A stretch of 64,000 bases of DNA from the NCBI GenBank assembly GCA_964057225.1, contig OZ059899.1:7440001-7504000 (forward strand). Reading direction: 5' to 3'. This document shows positions 62,561 through 64,000 of this stretch, one piece after another. Source of the stretch: Auanema rhodensis. Lineage: Eukaryota; Nematoda; Chromadorea; Rhabditida; Rhabditidae. Both the position numbers and the translations under genes were made by a program. The notes beneath the pieces are model-generated. The model made no database searches. It was not told the origin of the DNA and worked only from the letters and a program-made list of their open reading frames with translations. Every line of letters starts with the position of its first letter. Position 1 is the first letter of the stretch.

Positions 62561-64000
62561 TTACGGTTTTAATTTTGGATCTTTTTCCTGAAACAATAAA
62601 TACAAATAAAGAAATATTATGTTTTAATATTTTTATAGAGAATGTACCGACTGCCTTCCTAAAACTTTTTGAACCAACTCTTCTTGACTATTTTTATTAT
62701 GGAAATCTGAGACAATCACGTTGTGATCCGCCGGAATACCGAAATCCATATTACCATCTATAATAATGATAATATATATATACATGTATTAACTTATTTA
62801 TAAACTAACTGTTAATATTTACTCCAATTACTTGATCAAACAGTGTCATATTCAATTTGGGTTTATGGGTCTCTTCAGAATCCCTTAATTATAAAATAAG
62901 TAAATTATTGAAGAACATTCCGATATACCCTCCATAAAACAAAATCAAACAAGTATTCTTTATTCCATCCATAAAAGTAGTTTCGTTCAAATCTTCAATA
63001 AGGCTGAAACAAAAAAATTAAATGTTTTTAGTAATGATGTAAGAAAAATCAGCTTGAATATTAAATTTGAAAAAAAACCAAAACTTACTCTTCTGGATCA
63101 CTCTCAAAGGAAAAACCAGAATGATATAAGTTATCTAAGTCATAATTAAAAACATTCTGAGGATATGTTTCTATGTATTGAGTGGAAAACAACACGACAT
63201 TTCCAAATGCTTGTGGATAGGCTTTGAAGATTACATCTTGGCTCTTGTATAGTTCATCTGTAACATTCTTCACAAATTGTAGTTCATCCTGAAAATCATA
63301 AATATAGTTAAAAAACTTTGTTTTTTACATTTTACATTATACATATTAGAATTAGGATAAGAATAGTCTAATACTATTAAACAATTTTTTTCTGATGGAG
63401 CAGCAGCAGTAGTAGCAGTGACTGTAGTAGAATCAGATGCTGGTGTTACAGTAGTTGGAGCTTCAGTAGTTGACATTGGTTGTTCACTAGTTGTTGGAGC
63501 TTCAGTAGTGGACGTTGGCTGTTCACTAGTTGTTGGAGCTTCAGTAGTGGACGTTGGCTGTTCACTAGTGGTTGGAGCTTCAGTAGTTGACATTGCTTGT
63601 TCGCTAGTTGTTGGAGCTTCAGTAGTGGACCTTGGCTGTTCGGGCTGCTTAAGTTTTAATTTTGGATCTTTTTCCTGAAACAATAAATACAAATAAAGAA
63701 ATATTATGTTTTAATATTTTTATAGAGAATGTACCGACTGCCTTCCTAAAACTTTTTGAACCAACTCTTCTTGACTATTTTTATTATGGAAATCTGAGAC
63801 AATCACGTTGTGATCCGCCGGAATACCGAAATCCATATTACCATCTATAATAATGATAATATATATATACATGTATTAACTTATTTATAAACTAACTGTT
63901 AATATTTACTCCAATTACTTGATCAAACAGTGTCATATTCAATTTGGGTTTATGGGTCTCTTCAGAATCCCTTAATTATAAAATAAGTAAATTATTGAAG
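62561..64000 (-). CDS. vWA-like/mucin-like secreted protein, 5' end outside window
   Basis: Reading right to left: an exon ending a vWA-like module (DSEETHKPKLNMTLFDQVIG, then DFGIPADHNVIVSDFHNK, EELVQKVLGRQS); a linker of about five 13-residue units of the type STTEAPTTSEQP, likely O-glycosylated; then a second module that starts CLIVLDYSYPNSNMYN (D-x-S as at a vWA metal site) and continues FVKNVTDELYKSQDVIFKAY, FGNVVLFSTQYIETYPQ and KNTCLILFYGG, followed by the same end exons as the first module. The last exon is EKDPKLKP with stop at 62561-62563. Short introns. Such vWA/Thr-rich proteins are common among nematode secreted and intestinal proteins; a function is not known. The domain call is moderate, the reading frame strong. 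Confidence 0.65.
62577..62913. repeat. Intragenic duplication, copy A
   Basis: Identical as far as I can compare to 63664-64000 (offset 1087 bp), including two introns. The match continues to the window end, so its full length is not visible. Confidence 0.93.
63440..63645 (-). repeat. 39-bp coding minisatellite (Thr/Glu/Pro linker)
   Basis: Nearly five tandem 39-bp units coding for the 13-residue STTEAPTTSEQP-type repeat. Unit differences are mostly single bases. Confidence 0.93.
63664..64000. repeat. Intragenic duplication, copy B
   Basis: Second copy of the module-end exons and introns of the vWA/mucin-like gene; no differences seen from copy A over about 337 bp. Confidence 0.93.

Noticed and set aside
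63418-63678. 86-codon plus-strand frame with VVGASVVD repeats
   Set aside because: Antisense of the Thr/Glu/Pro minisatellite on the minus strand, which continues in frame into flanking exons.
1-64000. tRNA, rRNA, spliced-leader RNA genes and CRISPR arrays
   Set aside because: I looked for tRNA A/B boxes, the SL1-type leader sequence and regular spacer arrays and saw none; a covariance-model scan could still find a divergent one.

Overview
The window is nuclear DNA of a nematode. The evidence is a very AT-rich background, genes cut by many introns of about 40-60 nt ending in TTTCAG-type acceptors, probable trans-splice acceptors just upstream of start codons, and nematode-type families: a cuticle collagen, a DUF273 glycosyltransferase, a cytoplasmic intermediate filament with a lamin tail, an expanded CK1 kinase and a vWA/mucin-like secreted protein. 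The species cannot be fixed from the sequence. All gene models were spliced by eye; exon edges are good where reading frame and splice signals agree, otherwise approximate.

Layout. 1-3925 (-): 5' part of a long Na+/H+ exchanger of SLC9C/SOS1 type with extra membrane helices after the exchanger. 4226-4287: miRNA-like hairpin in the divergent promoter. 4588-6805 (+): F-box/LRR-like protein. 6.8-12.4 kb: non-coding, pyrimidine-rich. 12397-18829 (+): complete laminin gamma chain. 19760-21674 (-): DUF273 glycosyltransferase with hairpins and a long (TA)n in one intron. 22420-22982 (-): small single-pass membrane protein. 23772-25282 (+): peroxin PEX12. 25.3-34.2 kb: large low-gene-density region with full TGACGTCA sites, two shared 15-16-mers and two small minus-strand gene candidates (71 and 75 aa). 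34276-35473 (+): basic protein of unknown function. 35656-37022 (-): two tandem copies of barrier-to-autointegration factor (BAF), made by a ~977-bp duplication that also copied the 3' end of the basic-protein gene. 37332-42579 (+): long acidic/coiled-coil protein of unknown identity sharing an E2F-type promoter with BAF copy 2. 42847-45584 (+): CK1-family kinase with a Tyr/Gln/Asn-rich N-terminal extension. 46277-47598 (-): cuticle collagen with an unusual C-terminal tail. 49010-50871 (-): small unknown protein. 50.9-57.9 kb: AT-rich, gene-poor. 57897-61248 (+): intermediate filament. 62561-64000 (-): 3' part of a vWA-like/mucin-like gene with a recent internal duplication.

Laminin, collagen and the intermediate filament are all parts of the tissue-attachment and cuticle system, but they are spread over 50 kb and nothing in the sequence shows co-regulation. 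The region of highest interest is 35.1-37.2 kb. There, two almost identical BAF copies differ in the coding sequence only by amino-acid-changing substitutions, and the copy with the intact upstream region keeps the canonical residues.
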